A stretch of 64,000 nt of DNA from Mucilaginibacter_A sp050954285 (lineage in GTDB: Bacteria; Bacteroidota; Bacteroidia; Sphingobacteriales; Sphingobacteriaceae). Below, in pieces: positions 7,692 to 17,512 of this stretch (position 1 is its first letter; the number at the start of each line of letters is the position of its first letter). The DNA is taken from contig JBPBPL010000017.1 of NCBI GenBank assembly GCA_050954285.1, positions 1-64,000 of the forward strand, given 5' to 3'. A program made the position numbers and the translations under genes. The notes under the pieces are model-generated. The model was not told the DNA's origin. It worked only from the letters and a program-made list of their open reading frames with translations, and did not search any database.

Positions 7692-10600
7692 ATGAAGCAA
7701 AAACTACTTATTTTTTTTCTGTTTGGATTATTTGCACTGCCTAGTGTATATGCGCAAAACAGAAAAATTACGGGAACGGTAACAGGTGCTGATGATGGTC
7801 AGCCATTACCTGGTGTGTCAGTGATGGTTCAGGGGACTAAAATTGGTACTTTAACAGGTGGAGATGGAGAATATACTTTGAATGTACCCTCAGGTGGAGG
7901 AACTTTGGTTTTTACATTTATTGGTTATACTACCCAGCAAATAAATATTACAAGTGGTAATACATTTAATGTTAAAATTGCTTCAAGTACAAGGCAGTTA
8001 TCAGAAGTAGTAATCCAAAGTGCATATGGATCGCAGGCAAAGAAATCTTATACAGGTGCAGCAGCAACTGTATCCGGTACCGAAAATGAAAATAAGCCCT
8101 TTTCATCAGTTCAACAGGCATTGCAAGGAGAAGTAGCAGGTTTAAATGCAAGTTCTTTTAGTGGCCAACCGGGAGCTAATGTTCAAATCCGAATTAGGGG
8201 TATTAATTCTGTAACTGCTGATTCTAATCCGCTTTATGTTATTGATGGTATGATTATCAATTCAGGTGACTTATCAAGATTAGGTACTACAAATGGAACA
8301 AACGTGTTATCAGGTATCAATGATGATGATATTGAGAGTATAACTGTATTAAAAGATGCTGCTGCCACAGCAATTTACGGATCAAGAGGATCAAACGGGG
8401 TAATTGTAATAACAACTAAAAGAGGCAAATCTGGTAAAACAACTGTAAGATTTGATGCTGAGAGTGGTGTAAGTAATAATTTACCTTTACCAGATGCTGG
8501 TAAGCCATTAACAGGTGATCAGTATGCTACGCTTTTTAAAGAAGCTTTAACTAATGCTAATTACCCAGCCGCTACTATTGCTACTCTTGCTACCAGTTAT
8601 GGTTTAAACGGAAGAAGTAATAATTGGTACGATCTAGTAACAAATCGTGGAACGCAACAGCAATACAATGTTTCTATTTCAGGAGGAACTGATAAAACTA
8701 AAGTATTTGCATCTGCAGGTTATTTTAAGCAACAAGCAACTACACTAGCTTCAAGTTTGACAAGAGGAACTGGATTACTAAATATAGATCATCAAATTAG
8801 TAAACGGTTTAATTTATCTACTGGCTTAAATGTTTCTAATGTTCAACAAATAATTCCACCAGATGGAGGTGCTTTTGCAAGCCCTGTTTTAAGTGCTTAT
8901 TTTTTGCGTCCCTTTCAATTAGCGTACAATGATGACGGTTCTTTAAATACAAGCAGAACAGGAAATTCTAACTTCACGTCAGTTTATAATCCATTGTTTT
9001 TAGCACAAGCGGATAGTAGGACTGCTAATCAAACGAGAGCATTAGGCAACGCAACATTAAAATGGGATATTTGGGATGAACTAAAGTTCACAAGTTATAT
9101 AAGTGGTGATTATAATTTGTTAGAAGAAAATCAATATAATAATCCTACAATGGGAGACGGCAGAACAGTTAACGGCCGTGCTTATGCTTATTATACTCGG
9201 TATTTTAATTGGTTGGCCAGAAATCAATTAAGCTATAGGTACAAAATTCCGGGCATTGAAGATTTCTTTGTAGATGCAAGTGCAGGTTATGAAGCACAGA
9301 AATCTGTAGGATACTTTATCAGTGCTGCAGGTACTGGATATCCTTTAACTCAGCCTTCACTTACTGCTTTGGCGAATACTTCAACACCTACAACAGCTAG
9401 TGCGTCTTTCTCAGATTATACTTTCAATTCAATTTATGCTCAAGCTAGTGCAAATTATAAAAATAGGTATAGCTTGAGTGGTTCATTTAGGAGAGATGGT
9501 TCTTCTCGATTTGGAGCTAATAATAAGTTTGGTAAGTTCTATTCAGTTGGTGGGGCATGGAATATAGATCAAGAAGATTTTTTTAGACAACAAACGACCT
9601 TAACAACAACAAAGATTCGAGCGTCTTATGGTACCACTGGAAATGCAGGTATAGGTAATTACATCGCACAACAAACTTCAGGTTACGGATATAATTATAA
9701 TGGAGCTAATGGTCAGCAGTATAACACTGTAGGAAATCCTTCTTTAACATGGGAATCTGCGAAGAAGTTCGATGTCGGTGCAGATATAGGATTTTTTAAA
9801 GATCGTTTGTTTCTTTCTGCAGATTATTATATAAATAACATTGATCAATTATTATTTCCTGTTCAGGTTTCACGTACTACCGGTTTTACATCCGTAACAG
9901 AGAATGTTGGTACGATGCAAAATAAGGGCTTAGAGTTATCTGTTAAAGGAATACCTGTAAGAGTAAAAGATTTTACTTGGTCTACAAGCTTTAATATTGC
10001 ATTTAATAAGAATAAAATCACAAATCTAGATGTTAATTCTATTGGTCAAAACGGCTACTACTACTTAGGAAAAAACACTGACTACTATGCTTATTACACT
10101 AAACTATCTGCAGGAGTAGACCCAGCAAATGGTAATGCACTATGGTACACAGACGGCTCAAAATCTCTAACTACTTCAAATTACAGTGCGGCAAGCTATG
10201 TCATAAACGGTAAACAAGCAGACCCTAAATATTTTGGTGGATTTAATAACTCCTTTAATTATAAAAACATAATATTATCAACTGATTTCTATTATAATTT
10301 TGGAAATTATATCGCTGACACATGGTCATATTATTTAAATGATGGGACATCTATAACTTCTTATAATAAATATCAATCAACTTATACTGATAGATGGACT
10401 ACGCCGGGACAGATTACTGATGTTCCAAAAGTTGTTTATGGTGGCACAAATAGCGGCCAATCTTCAAGCTTCTCAGACAGATTTTTATACCGAGGAGATT
10501 ACATTCGTCTAAAAAATCTAACTATTGGATACGATTTCAAAAGTATTCCTTTCTTAAAACAGCTTGGATTGAGTAAGTTATACCTTTATGGTAGAGGTAC

Positions 10601-10727
10601 AAACATCTGGACAAAAACTTATGACAAAAGATTACCATTTGATCCTGAAGTTGGAATTAACGGACAAAGTAATTTAGAAGTTCCTCAGATTAAAACCTTT
10701 ACAATTGGCTTAAATGTTGGTTTATAA
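7692..10727 (+). CDS. SusC/RagA-type TonB-dependent outer-membrane transporter
   Basis: 1011 residues. Signal peptide ending at ...PSVYAQ (about 22), then a carboxypeptidase-regulatory-like domain (GTVTGADDGQPLPGVSV, about 28-105), a TonB plug with RGSNGVIVITTKRG, and a long beta-barrel of repeated Tyr-rich strands ending in an aromatic-poor ...IGLNVGL. Imports ligands across the outer membrane with the SusD-like lipoprotein encoded 14 bases downstream. No glycosidase, sigma or anti-sigma gene is adjacent, so the ligand is unknown. More AT-rich than the housekeeping genes around it and free of the dispersed motif, consistent with later acquisition. Confidence 0.93.
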   Translation: MKQKLLIFFLFGLFALPSVYAQNRKITGTVTGADDGQPLPGVSVMVQGTKIGTLTGGDGEYTLNVPSGGGTLVFTFIGYTTQQINITSGNTFNVKIASSTRQLSEVVIQSAYGSQAKKSYTGAAATVSGTENENKPFSSVQQALQGEVAGLNASSFSGQPGANVQIRIRGINSVTADSNPLYVIDGMIINSGDLSRLGTTNGTNVLSGINDDDIESITVLKDAAATAIYGSRGSNGVIVITTKRGKSGKTTVRFDAESGVSNNLPLPDAGKPLTGDQYATLFKEALTNANYPAATIATLATSYGLNGRSNNWYDLVTNRGTQQQYNVSISGGTDKTKVFASAGYFKQQATTLASSLTRGTGLLNIDHQISKRFNLSTGLNVSNVQQIIPPDGGAFASPVLSAYFLRPFQLAYNDDGSLNTSRTGNSNFTSVYNPLFLAQADSRTANQTRALGNATLKWDIWDELKFTSYISGDYNLLEENQYNNPTMGDGRTVNGRAYAYYTRYFNWLARNQLSYRYKIPGIEDFFVDASAGYEAQKSVGYFISAAGTGYPLTQPSLTALANTSTPTTASASFSDYTFNSIYAQASANYKNRYSLSGSFRRDGSSRFGANNKFGKFYSVGGAWNIDQEDFFRQQTTLTTTKIRASYGTTGNAGIGNYIAQQTSGYGYNYNGANGQQYNTVGNPSLTWESAKKFDVGADIGFFKDRLFLSADYYINNIDQLLFPVQVSRTTGFTSVTENVGTMQNKGLELSVKGIPVRVKDFTWSTSFNIAFNKNKITNLDVNSIGQNGYYYLGKNTDYYAYYTKLSAGVDPANGNALWYTDGSKSLTTSNYSAASYVINGKQADPKYFGGFNNSFNYKNIILSTDFYYNFGNYIADTWSYYLNDGTSITSYNKYQSTYTDRWTTPGQITDVPKVVYGGTNSGQSSSFSDRFLYRGDYIRLKNLTIGYDFKSIPFLKQLGLSKLYLYGRGTNIWTKTYDKRLPFDPEVGINGQSNLEVPQIKTFTIGLNVGL

Positions 10728-10741
10728 TTAATACTACAAGA

Positions 10742-12190
10742 ATGAAAATTAAAAAATATTTATATTTATTTATAGCAGGAGTATCTGTAATAACCTCCTG
10801 TAAAAAAAGTTTTTTAACTGAACTACCTCCTACTTCTATTGTTGCTACAACATCGATACAAACAGAAAATGATATGAGTGATGCTGTAAATGGTATGTAT
10901 AATGCTATGAGGTCTTCATCTTTATTTGGGCGCGATATTCCTGTTTTGGGGGATTTGATGGGTGATGATACTTACGTTTTTCAAACTAATTCAGGCAGAT
11001 ATTTAAATGAGAATGCTTTTACTTTCATATCTACAAATGCAGAAGCAAGTGATATTTGGAATCAAGGCTATTACAGTATTTTGCAAGCCAATCGTATTAT
11101 TGCAAATACTTTAGTTCCAAATAGTGCTACGGTTAATAATTACAAGGGTGCGGCTTATGCTTCTAGAGCTTTGACTTATCTGCAACTTGTTAATTGGTTT
11201 GCAACACCTTATACTGTAAGTCCAACTGCTGCTGGTATTCCTTTAGTTACTAATGTAAATTTCTCTGCAGAAGGAGCTTTCTTAAAACCATCAAGAAGCA
11301 CGGTAGCAGCTGTTTATACAAAAATAATATCTGATTTAGACAGTGCTTATGCTTTAATAACCACTACTTCTTTAAGCTCTAATTATATATCAAAATATGC
11401 TGCAAAAGCTATTGAAGCGAGAGCTTATTTGTACAAAGGAGACTATGTAAATGCAGAAGCTGCTGCTCAAACAGTTGTTACATCAGGAGGTTATTCATTA
11501 ACGCCGGCTTCTACGTTAGTCACTTACTGGGCAAACCCTGGCCCTGTTTCAAATAAAGTCGAAACAATTTTTGAATTAAGTTTAACTTTAACCAATAATA
11601 ACGGCACAAATGGTTTAGATTATATTTATAATCAGTCTGGCTATGGTGATATATTGGCAACCAATGACTTATGTAGTACTTATTCAGCAACAGATGTGAG
11701 ACGTCCGGGTTCCCCTACTGCAGGAAATTTTTTAATCTATAATACTACAAAAAATGGTGTGCAAGCTTATGTTGTTAACAAGTATCAGAATGTAACAAAT
11801 GCTACCGATAGAGACGATATAAAGATAATTCGTTATGCTGAAGTATTGCTTACTTTAGCCGAAGGAGCTGCAAGGACAGGAGATGAACCCACAGCACTAA
11901 TTAATTTAAATCTCCTTACAAAAATGCGTGATCCTTCGTTTACAGGATATAAATCGACAGGTACACAGTTGGTTTCTGATATTTTAACGGAAAGAAGAAA
12001 AGAACTGGCTTTTGAAGGTTTACGTTATTTCGACTTAACACGAACTAATGTTGCTATAATGCGGCCAGTACAAACCTCTGGTGCTGCTTCAATTTCGACA
12101 GTTCCAATAGGTGATTATAGAAGATTATTACCAATTCCACTGGCAGAAACTAATGCCAATAAAAACATCACTCAAAATCCTGGTTATTAA
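10742..12190 (+). CDS. SusD/RagB-family nutrient-binding lipoprotein
   Basis: 482 residues. Lipoprotein signal with lipobox VITSCKK (Cys about 20). Family hallmarks: the N-terminal ELPPTS segment, a TPR-like helical body, AEVLLTLAEGAARTGD with ALINLNLLTKMR, and ILTERRKELAFEGLRYFDLTRT near the C-terminus. It caps the SusC-like barrel encoded directly upstream and binds the ligand at the cell surface. A strong terminator hairpin follows, so the pair forms its own transcript. Ligand cannot be deduced. Confidence 0.93.
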   Translation: MKIKKYLYLFIAGVSVITSCKKSFLTELPPTSIVATTSIQTENDMSDAVNGMYNAMRSSSLFGRDIPVLGDLMGDDTYVFQTNSGRYLNENAFTFISTNAEASDIWNQGYYSILQANRIIANTLVPNSATVNNYKGAAYASRALTYLQLVNWFATPYTVSPTAAGIPLVTNVNFSAEGAFLKPSRSTVAAVYTKIISDLDSAYALITTTSLSSNYISKYAAKAIEARAYLYKGDYVNAEAAAQTVVTSGGYSLTPASTLVTYWANPGPVSNKVETIFELSLTLTNNNGTNGLDYIYNQSGYGDILATNDLCSTYSATDVRRPGSPTAGNFLIYNTTKNGVQAYVVNKYQNVTNATDRDDIKIIRYAEVLLTLAEGAARTGDEPTALINLNLLTKMRDPSFTGYKSTGTQLVSDILTERRKELAFEGLRYFDLTRTNVAIMRPVQTSGAASISTVPIGDYRRLLPIPLAETNANKNITQNPGY

Positions 12191-12207
12191 TGATGAAGTA
12201 ATTATTA

Positions 12208-12240
12208 AAGTTGTCTGAATAAATTTTAGGCAACTTTTTT
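12208..12240 (+). terminator. Terminator after susD
   Basis: Nine-pair stem AAGTTGTCT / AGGCAACTT (one G-U pair) followed by a run of T. Confidence 0.75.
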
Positions 12241-12288
12241 GTAATTTATAGTTACTGAAGTTTTACCGTAATAAAGGTTGATTTTGCA

Positions 12289-12301
12289 ATACTTCTTTTA
12301 T
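12289..12301 (-). repeat. Dispersed motif copy (GA type)
   Basis: ATACTTCTTTTAT followed by AAGCATAAATTT, the T/A-rich flank seen at other intergenic copies. It lies just beyond the susD terminator and is the only exact copy between 7.2 and 17.3 kb. Confidence 0.7.
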
Positions 12302-12429
12302 AAGCATAAATTTGCTTATACTCTCGTAAACTAGTAACAGCATTATGATATCCATTTTTTTAAGGTAAGAGAAGTACAATCAATGATATTCAAGTAAAAA
12401 TTAAACAGGCTTAAAAAGTGTTATTTAGT

Positions 12430-13098
12430 ATGAAAATTAAGTATGTGATTATTTTATTGTTTCTTGGGGTTTTAAATTCCAATGCACAATCTCTTTCAAA
12501 TGTTAATGGTACTGTCGTTCAATCAGTTGATTACTCTGATATTAAGGGTTCGCAGTATTTATATGAGGAATGGACTAAAGGTGATATTACAATGTATGAT
12601 AATACAATCTATAAAAATATGGATGTTAAATATAGTCTTTTGGATGATAAACTTTATTTTAAAGGTAAAGATGGTCAGCAAGTAATGTCTTTTTCCAATC
12701 CTGTAAAAGAGTTTACCGTCAATGATCCAAGTAGTGCTATAAAACCAATTACTTTTCGTGAAGGATATAAAAATATTCCTGGTATAACCATGAACTCTTT
12801 TCTTGAAATTTTAGTTAGTGGAAAAACACAATTATTAAAAAAGGTTTCAAAGCGCATTCAAACAGAAAACGTTTATCCAAACACTTCAGTTAATAAATAT
12901 TTTACTGAATCTAAACAGTATTATCTCTATATCCTTGATAGAGGAACTTTAATTAAAAATGATAAAAAAACAATTTTATCCATTTTGTCTGATAAAAAAG
13001 TTCCATTGGAAAACTATATTAAAGAAAATAATCTAAACTTAAAAGAAGATAATGACTTGGAAAAACTAATTACCTATTATAATTCCATCTCTATATAA
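12430..13098 (+). CDS. Hypothetical secreted protein
   Basis: 222 residues from the ATG at 12430 (a GTG 12 bases earlier is in frame but less likely because the signal peptide starts cleanly at MKIKYVII). Signal peptide ends near LNSNAQ; the rest is a soluble Lys/Asp/Tyr-rich protein with no motif recognised. YSLLDDKLYFKGKDGQQVM suggests beta strands; the C-terminal 40 residues are helical. Strongly AT-rich. It follows susC/susD but is separated by a terminator, so it is probably transcribed alone. Confidence 0.7.
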   Translation: MKIKYVIILLFLGVLNSNAQSLSNVNGTVVQSVDYSDIKGSQYLYEEWTKGDITMYDNTIYKNMDVKYSLLDDKLYFKGKDGQQVMSFSNPVKEFTVNDPSSAIKPITFREGYKNIPGITMNSFLEILVSGKTQLLKKVSKRIQTENVYPNTSVNKYFTESKQYYLYILDRGTLIKNDKKTILSILSDKKVPLENYIKENNLNLKEDNDLEKLITYYNSISI

Positions 13099-13740
13099 TA
13101 TATATTCTGTATAATTAAGTTAAATAAATTATTTGTGCTTATTTATTAACGTATTAGACTAATTAGTTAATAATTCATCTCTAAATTATAAAATAATATT
13201 TTATAATATTACAAATTTAGTAGAAATGCTTTAGTTTATTCTATAATTTAATTATACTAGTAGCAAGTTAATAATATATATAAAAAATTGATTATGTTTA
13301 AATTAACTTCCTTACAATTATGCAAAAATAGGCTTTAATAAATTTGAAATAATTATTTCTTAATAAAATACGCTCTTTTTTCGCAGACTCAAAGAGATTT
13401 TAACTTTTTGTCTAAATATGATTGGAAATAAGTTTTCTTATACATGTTTATTATTAAATTTTTAGAAAAGGGGAAGGTCAAAATCTAACTAAAAAAGTCG
13501 CTTTTATAAATTTTAAAAAACATATTGATATGATTTTAGCCTTCATAACAAAAATCTCTTTATATTGGTATTTGTAGTGATAGAAGAAGTTTTACACAAT
13601 GGTTTAATGTTACTATAATGGTTATTCAATAACTAATTTAAATTATATCTTCAATATAATCATTTAGATAAAAATATTACGATATAATTATTGAAAGTGT
13701 TTTAAAAATAACTACTCTATTAAATTTTCCTCGTGTTAGG
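13099..13740. other. AT-rich non-coding stretch
   Basis: About 640 bases of very AT-rich sequence between the secreted protein and the IS remnant. No open frame, hairpin-T terminator, tRNA or motif copy was seen; it looks like decayed accessory DNA. Confidence 0.5.
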
Positions 13741-13765
13741 TTTGCAACAAAAAGTGGACATTCAG

Positions 13766-14630
13766 TTAAGCTGCGATAATTGGTTTGTGTAGTTGTTTTT
13801 CAAAGTCCTTTGGCGACATGTAACCAAGGGCAGGATGCCAGTCTTTTACGGTTATACCAGATCTCGATGGATCGGTGATATAACCAGTGCTGCCTGCTGT
13901 TTGGTTTCCAATTCGTTCTGGTAAACGCATTCTACTTTTAGGGTTTTGAAGAAGCTTTCTGCTACCGCATTGTCCCAACAATTGCCCTTGCGGCTCATAC
14001 TTCTGGTAATTAACTGGTTCTTTTTCAGTGAATCTCTAAACTCGTTACAAGGTATTGTACGCCCCGGTCAGAATGAAAAAGCAGTTTTTGGATAATAGGT
14101 CTGTTTTTCTGTGCCATTTTGAAGCCCGGAATCACTGTTTCCGTTGCCTTTCATACCAGAACTTAGTGCCCAGCCGATTACTTTACGGTCACCCAGATCA
14201 ATCACAGTTGTTAGATAAAGCCAACCCTGCCTAGTTTTGATGTAAGTAATATCCCATACTCATGTGGCCCCAACGATACTAGGCTTAAAACCACGTTCAA
14301 GTTTGTTTTTTACGATAGCATACTTATGTTCAGAATCAGTAGTTAACCTGAATTTCCTTTTAATGATACTTCTGATTTTTGCTTTCTGCATGAGCCTGGC
14401 CACTCTCTGTCTAGATATTTAATGTCCTGGCTGTCTAGCTACCTTGTAATCCAGGGACTGCCATAGGTGCCTTTACTCTCCGCATGAGCTTTTAATATTT
14501 GACCGGTAAGCGTTTGGTTGGACATTGCCTCTAAAAGATAATTACCCATTAGCCAACTGTAAAACCTGCTTCTGCTTACCTTAAATGCTTTACACATCTT
14601 CCCAGGTGTTAAACATTATTCAATGATCTT
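13766..14630 (-). pseudogene. IS3-family orfB transposase (DDE), broken
   Basis: Pieces recognisable on the minus strand: VWDITYIKTRQGWLYL (first catalytic Asp) around 14205-14255, a MSRKGNCWDNAVAESFFK block (last catalytic Glu) around 13945-13998, and the C-terminal WHPALGYMSPKDF around 13800-13830. They fall in different frames; a stop codon replaces the Trp just before VWDIT, and a frameshift follows AESFFKTLK. No reading frame longer than 71 residues survives. The 14630 limit is approximate. Confidence 0.8.
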
Positions 14631-14639
14631 TTATGAACC

Positions 14640-14965
14640 CGAATATTTGCCATCGCTCCTGGAGAAGATGCTTACAGCCTTTTTTAGTATATCGCGCTCC
14701 TATTGCATGTCGAGCAGCCCTTTTTTCAACTAGTGGATCTCGGCCTGCTCCGGTGTATAAATCACTTTGCCTTGTCCCGAAAAACTGGTTTTTGCCTTCG
14801 TTTCCAGTTCCTTGCGCCAGCGGTACAACAAAGACGGTTTGATTTCTAATTCTTTTGATAGCACGCTTAGATCCGAACGGATCTTGCTTAATTCTACAAC
14901 CATCACCTTAAATTTCCGGTCGTACTGGTTTCTGATTTTAACATATTCTAAAGTTAAGCCTTTCC
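14640..14965 (-). pseudogene. IS3-family orfA, broken
   Basis: The minus strand gives an orfA-like helix-turn-helix product (KIRNQYDRKFKVMVVELSK, then KPSLLYRWRKELE), interrupted by a stop and followed by a shifted leucine-zipper-like ERDILKKA segment. Consistent with the DNA-binding OrfA of IS3 elements. Non-functional. Confidence 0.65.
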
Positions 14966-15142
14966 CTTAACTCAATGTCCAACCAAAGGTAGCAACTCTA
15001 CCTTTTAGCATCTTATTATTACAAAGACAGTTTTAATGCATTATTAATGGTGATGTATAGTGATTATTATAAATATGGTTTGCAACTTTCTTATGATTTT
15101 CTTGTTAAAATCTTCATATTGCAGGTGTTTCCTGAATTTGTT

Positions 15143-15150
15143 TACACTTG
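15143..15150 (+). promoter_or_regulatory. Candidate -7 box of glgB
   Basis: TACACTTG, one mismatch from TAnnTTTG, 25 bases before the ATG at 15175. It overlaps the alternative TTG start at 15148, which argues for the ATG. Confidence 0.4.
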
Positions 15151-15174
15151 CATAGCCGCATTAAACCTACTATT

Positions 15175-17295
15175 ATGGCCAAAAAAATAAGTTCTTCTAC
15201 AAACGAATCCCTTAATGAAAATATTTTGCCAAAAGAAAAAAAAGTAACTGTTAAAAAAGTAGCTGTAAAAACAGTATCAGGCATAGATAATCAAACGCAA
15301 AATATTACAGATGAAACACAAGTTAATTTAAGGCAGCCAGCTTTAATTGCGGCCGAACCCGAAGTAGTATCAGAAAATTTAAAGCCCAATGCAGTAGAAG
15401 TTTATAGTCGTTTTTCTGATTTTGATATCAGCTTATTCAAATCTGGTAAACATTATAAATTATATGAGCTATTTGGCTCGCATATGATAGAGCATCAAGG
15501 CGTTACCGGAACTTACTTTGCCGTTTGGGCACCCAATGCGCAAGTGGTGCATGTGATTGGTAATTTTAACGGTTGGAATAAACATAGCCATCAATTGTTT
15601 GTCCGTTGGGATGGTTCGGGGATTTGGGAAGGGTTTATTCCGCATGTAGGCCACGATGAAACGTACAAATATGCCATCAAATCTTTTTATGGGGAAGAAC
15701 TGGAAAAAGGCGATCCGTTTGCTTTACGTTGGGAAGAACCACCGCGCACGGCTTCAATCGTAACACATACTTACCATGATTGGCATGACCAGCAATGGAT
15801 GGAAAAGCGGATTCAATACAACGCACTCACGCGGCCATACTCTGTTTATGAGGTACATTTTGGTTCCTGGGCACGCAATTCCGAAAACCCGGAGCGGTTT
15901 ATGAGTTATCGTGAAATGGCCGACGTAATGGTGCCCTACGTAAAAGACATGGGTTTTACACATGTAGAATTTATGCCACTGGCAGAGCATCCGTATTATC
16001 CAAGCTGGGGTTACCAGATTACTGGTTATTTTGCAGCAAGCACGCGCTATGGTTCACCGCAGGATCTAATGTATTTGATCGAGCAATTTCATGCCGAAAA
16101 TATTGGAGTAATTTTAGATTGGGTGCCTTCGCATTTCCCGGGCGATGCACATGGCCTGTTCCGGTTTGATGGTACAAGCTTATATGAGCATGAAGATCCT
16201 CAGAAAGGTTTTCATCCCGATTGGAAATCTTATATTTTCAACTACGGCCGTAATGAAGTGAAGTCATTCCTGATTAGCAATGCACTTTTTTGGTTAGAGC
16301 GTTATCATATCGATGGTTTGCGGGTTGATGCGGTGGCTTCAATGCTTTATCTGGATTATTCTCGTAATGCAGGTGAGTGGGAGCCAAATATCTACGGAGG
16401 AAATCAAAATCTGGAAGCCGTACAGTTTTTAAAGGAGTTTAATGCAGCTGTATATAGTCACTTTCCTGATGTACAGACTATTGCAGAAGAATCTACTTCT
16501 TTTGGTGGTGTAAGCCGGCCAACTTATCTCGGTGGTTTAGGTTTTGGGATGAAGTGGATGATGGGATGGATGCACGACACCATCAATTATTTTAAAGAAG
16601 ATCCGATCAACCGGAAGCATCATCATAAAGAGCTTACTTTTAGTTTGTTGTATGCTTTTACGGAGAATTTTATGCTGCCTTTATCGCATGATGAAGTGGT
16701 TTATGGTAAAAAATCCATGATTAACAAAATGCCCGGCGATGAGTGGCAAAAATTTGCAAATCTCCGCACATTATATAGCTATATGTTTACGCATCCAGGA
16801 ACCAAGTTGCTGTTTATGGGTGATGAATTTGCCCAATCCGAGCAATGGGAGTTCGGACAATCGTTAGACTGGCATTTGCTGGAATACCGGCCGCACAAAG
16901 GGATGCAGGATTTGATTAAAGCACTAAATAAACTCTATCGATCCGAACCGGCCTTATACGAAAAAGCTTTTAGCGGAGAAGGTTTTGAGTGGATTGATGA
17001 AAACAATGCAGAAGATTCCATTTTAATTTATGCCCGAAAAGGGGTTTTGCCGGAAGATGAACTGGTTGTAATTTTGAACCTGACACCGGTAGTGCGCCAG
17101 AATTTTCGTATAGGTGTACCGCAAACTGGCGTTTGGAAAGAATTATTTAATTCTGATGATTTACATTTTTGGGGAAGCGGAACCATTAATCCACAGGAAA
17201 TAAAAACTGAAGATATTTTTTGGAACTATAAAAACCAGTCTGTTGTGCTAGCTTTACCGCCGCTTGGTGTAAGCGTTCTGAAAAAAGTAAGATAA
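15175..17295 (+). CDS. glgB: 1,4-alpha-glucan branching enzyme (GH13)
   Basis: 706 residues from the ATG at 15175. Cytoplasmic enzyme making alpha-1,6 branches in glycogen. A Lys/Val-rich, probably disordered N-terminal extension of about 75 residues precedes the CBM48 domain (FAVWAPNAQVVHVIGNFNGW) and the GH13 barrel: nucleophile in DGLRVDAVASMLY, acid/base in TIAEEST, and LSHDEVVYGKKS. The C-terminal beta domain ends normally. No other glg gene is in the window. The stop overlaps a near match of the dispersed motif (GATAAAAGTAGCAT). The extension is the only odd part. Confidence 0.95.
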   Translation: MAKKISSSTNESLNENILPKEKKVTVKKVAVKTVSGIDNQTQNITDETQVNLRQPALIAAEPEVVSENLKPNAVEVYSRFSDFDISLFKSGKHYKLYELFGSHMIEHQGVTGTYFAVWAPNAQVVHVIGNFNGWNKHSHQLFVRWDGSGIWEGFIPHVGHDETYKYAIKSFYGEELEKGDPFALRWEEPPRTASIVTHTYHDWHDQQWMEKRIQYNALTRPYSVYEVHFGSWARNSENPERFMSYREMADVMVPYVKDMGFTHVEFMPLAEHPYYPSWGYQITGYFAASTRYGSPQDLMYLIEQFHAENIGVILDWVPSHFPGDAHGLFRFDGTSLYEHEDPQKGFHPDWKSYIFNYGRNEVKSFLISNALFWLERYHIDGLRVDAVASMLYLDYSRNAGEWEPNIYGGNQNLEAVQFLKEFNAAVYSHFPDVQTIAEESTSFGGVSRPTYLGGLGFGMKWMMGWMHDTINYFKEDPINRKHHHKELTFSLLYAFTENFMLPLSHDEVVYGKKSMINKMPGDEWQKFANLRTLYSYMFTHPGTKLLFMGDEFAQSEQWEFGQSLDWHLLEYRPHKGMQDLIKALNKLYRSEPALYEKAFSGEGFEWIDENNAEDSILIYARKGVLPEDELVVILNLTPVVRQNFRIGVPQTGVWKELFNSDDLHFWGSGTINPQEIKTEDIFWNYKNQSVVLALPPLGVSVLKKVR

Positions 17296-17312
17296 AAGTA
17301 GCATTCATTGCA

Positions 17313-17349
17313 AACAAGGAAACCGGTTTTTAAGCCAATTTCCTTGTTC
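17313..17349 (+). terminator. Hairpin after glgB, possible terminator
   Basis: Ten-base complementary arms AACAAGGAAA and TTTCCTTGTT. No T-run follows directly, so termination is uncertain. Confidence 0.4.
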
Positions 17350-17354
17350 AATAC

Positions 17355-17368
17355 ATACTTCTTTTATC
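17355..17368 (-). repeat. Dispersed motif copy (GA type)
   Basis: ATACTTCTTTTATC followed by AACTAAAAATTAG, between the glgB hairpin and the gapA terminator. Confidence 0.7.
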
Positions 17369-17415
17369 AACTAAAAATTAGTGTGATCAGCTGTTATTTT
17401 TAAACAAAAACGGCA

Positions 17416-17446
17416 TAAAAAAACCGGAAGCTTTTACACTTCCGGT
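17416..17446 (-). terminator. Terminator of the pfkA-gapA operon
   Basis: ACCGGAAG / CTTCCGGT stem; on the minus strand it is followed by seven T. Located downstream of gapA. Confidence 0.75.
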
Positions 17447-17479
17447 CGTATTTAAAAACTAATTATTAGTTTAGGATCA

Positions 17480-17493
17480 ATGCTTCTTTTAGC
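17480..17493 (-). repeat. Dispersed motif copy (GA type)
   Basis: ATGCTTCTTTTAGC followed by ACCTAAATTTTAG, lying between the gapA stop codon and the operon terminator. Confidence 0.75.
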
Positions 17494-17512
17494 ACCTAAA
17501 TTTTAGTGTGGT

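Larger units (their letters stand above)
13743..14996 (-). mobile_element. Decayed IS3-family insertion sequence
   Basis: About 1.25 kb with related ends: the left end reads GTGGACATTCAGTTAAG inward and the right end, on the other strand, TTGGACATTGAGTTAAG, both preceded by TTGC(A/T)AC. Inside, on the minus strand, lie orfA- and orfB-type transposase pieces in several frames. No clear target duplication is visible. The copy is certainly inactive. Confidence 0.8.

Noticed and set aside
10742..17295. susC/susD plus glgB as one polysaccharide utilisation locus
   Set aside because: A terminator, an unknown gene, 640 bases of empty DNA and an IS remnant separate them; GlgB is a cytoplasmic glycogen enzyme.
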